Position numbers and translations under genes: made by a program. A DNA stretch of 21,836 bases from Methanobacteriota archaeon (GTDB lineage: Archaea > Methanobacteriota > Methanobacteria > Methanobacteriales > Methanobacteriaceae). The notes under the pieces were generated by a model. The model had not been told where the DNA came from. It ran no database searches and worked only from the letters and a program-made list of their open reading frames with translations. Shown piece by piece: positions 21,744 through 21,836 of the stretch; positions within the stretch are counted from its first letter, which is position 1; each line of letters opens with the position of its first letter. The stretch covers positions 1 through 21,836 of the forward strand of contig JAEZKE010000106.1 of the NCBI GenBank assembly GCA_023436175.1. The letters run 5' to 3'.

Positions 21744-21836
21744 ATCTTCTATGAGCGAAAGGGGATTCAAAGAGGCTTAGCCTCACATAGAAGATATTAA
21801 GCGACATATTTGGATACTTGCAGGTGCCCGCCAACC
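21744..21836 (+). repeat. Conserved core module, copy 2 (runs to the window edge)
   Basis: ATCTTCTATG (21744-21753) pairs perfectly with CATAGAAGAT (21786-21795), and GAGGC-TTA-GCCTC (21772-21784) forms an inner hairpin. The sequence then runs ATTAAGCGACAT, TTGGATACTTGCAGG and CCCGCCAACC to the window end. It matches 17014-17117 in landmark order and spacing; the pairing partner of TTGCAGG would lie just past the edge. Confidence 0.6.

Overview
The window looks like the chromosome of a low-GC methanogenic archaeon, most likely Methanobacterium or a close relative. The grounds are an archaeal Get3/ArsA ATPase with a Met-rich insert, an archaeal-type leucyl-tRNA synthetase, Lrp and winged-helix regulators, TATA-box promoters, ribosome binding sites of the GGTGA(TC) type, and very AT-rich spacers. 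The genus is inferred from gene content and style, not from a search.

Layout. 1-983: 3' part of a Get3/ArsA-type ATPase. 1375-4375: a compact three-gene unit of an Lrp/AsnC regulator, a soluble PRC-PRC-MgtE_N-CBS protein, and an Nramp-family transporter whose metal-site motifs differ from the transition-metal type. 4376-5210: a long gene-free region holding a duplicated promoter-like block and an array of seven small hairpins. 5211-9256: nadE, cutA, leuS. 9524-10747: an MFS transporter behind a palindromic operator candidate. 11029-11322: a half-size ferritin resembling EncFtn. 11377-19167 is all on the minus strand: a fumarylacetoacetate hydrolase family enzyme, a small three-helix membrane protein, a YdjM-like membrane protein, a MacB/LolCDE-type ABC system, a second copy of the small membrane protein with its winged-helix regulator, and a second MacB-type ABC system. 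19494-21281: a large polytopic GT-C-like membrane protein with a low-complexity outer tail, divergent from the second ABC operon.

How the parts may work together. The MgtE-like gating module with no MgtE membrane domain, followed after 12 bases by an Nramp protein carrying D-A-G-G and A-P-W in place of DPGN and MPH, suggests a two-protein Mg2+ uptake system. The minus-strand block looks like a duplicated cell-envelope export module (ATPase plus FtsX/MacB permease) with small membrane partners and one local regulator.

The least explained feature is a dispersed family of intergenic repeats (about 1015-1106, 4952-5187, 13596-13724, 16510-16765, 16855-17125, 21505-21836). They are built from AT-rich hairpins with stems of roughly 7-11 bp and mostly 3-base loops. 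They are often joined by the complementary feet GGAGGTTGA and TGAACCCC, and at three loci an outer inverted repeat encloses part or all of the cluster. Stem sequences differ between copies while pairing is kept. Two copies are followed by a conserved module of about 95 bases with its own stem. This is the best candidate for an undescribed RNA or mobile palindromic element here. All alignments were done by eye.
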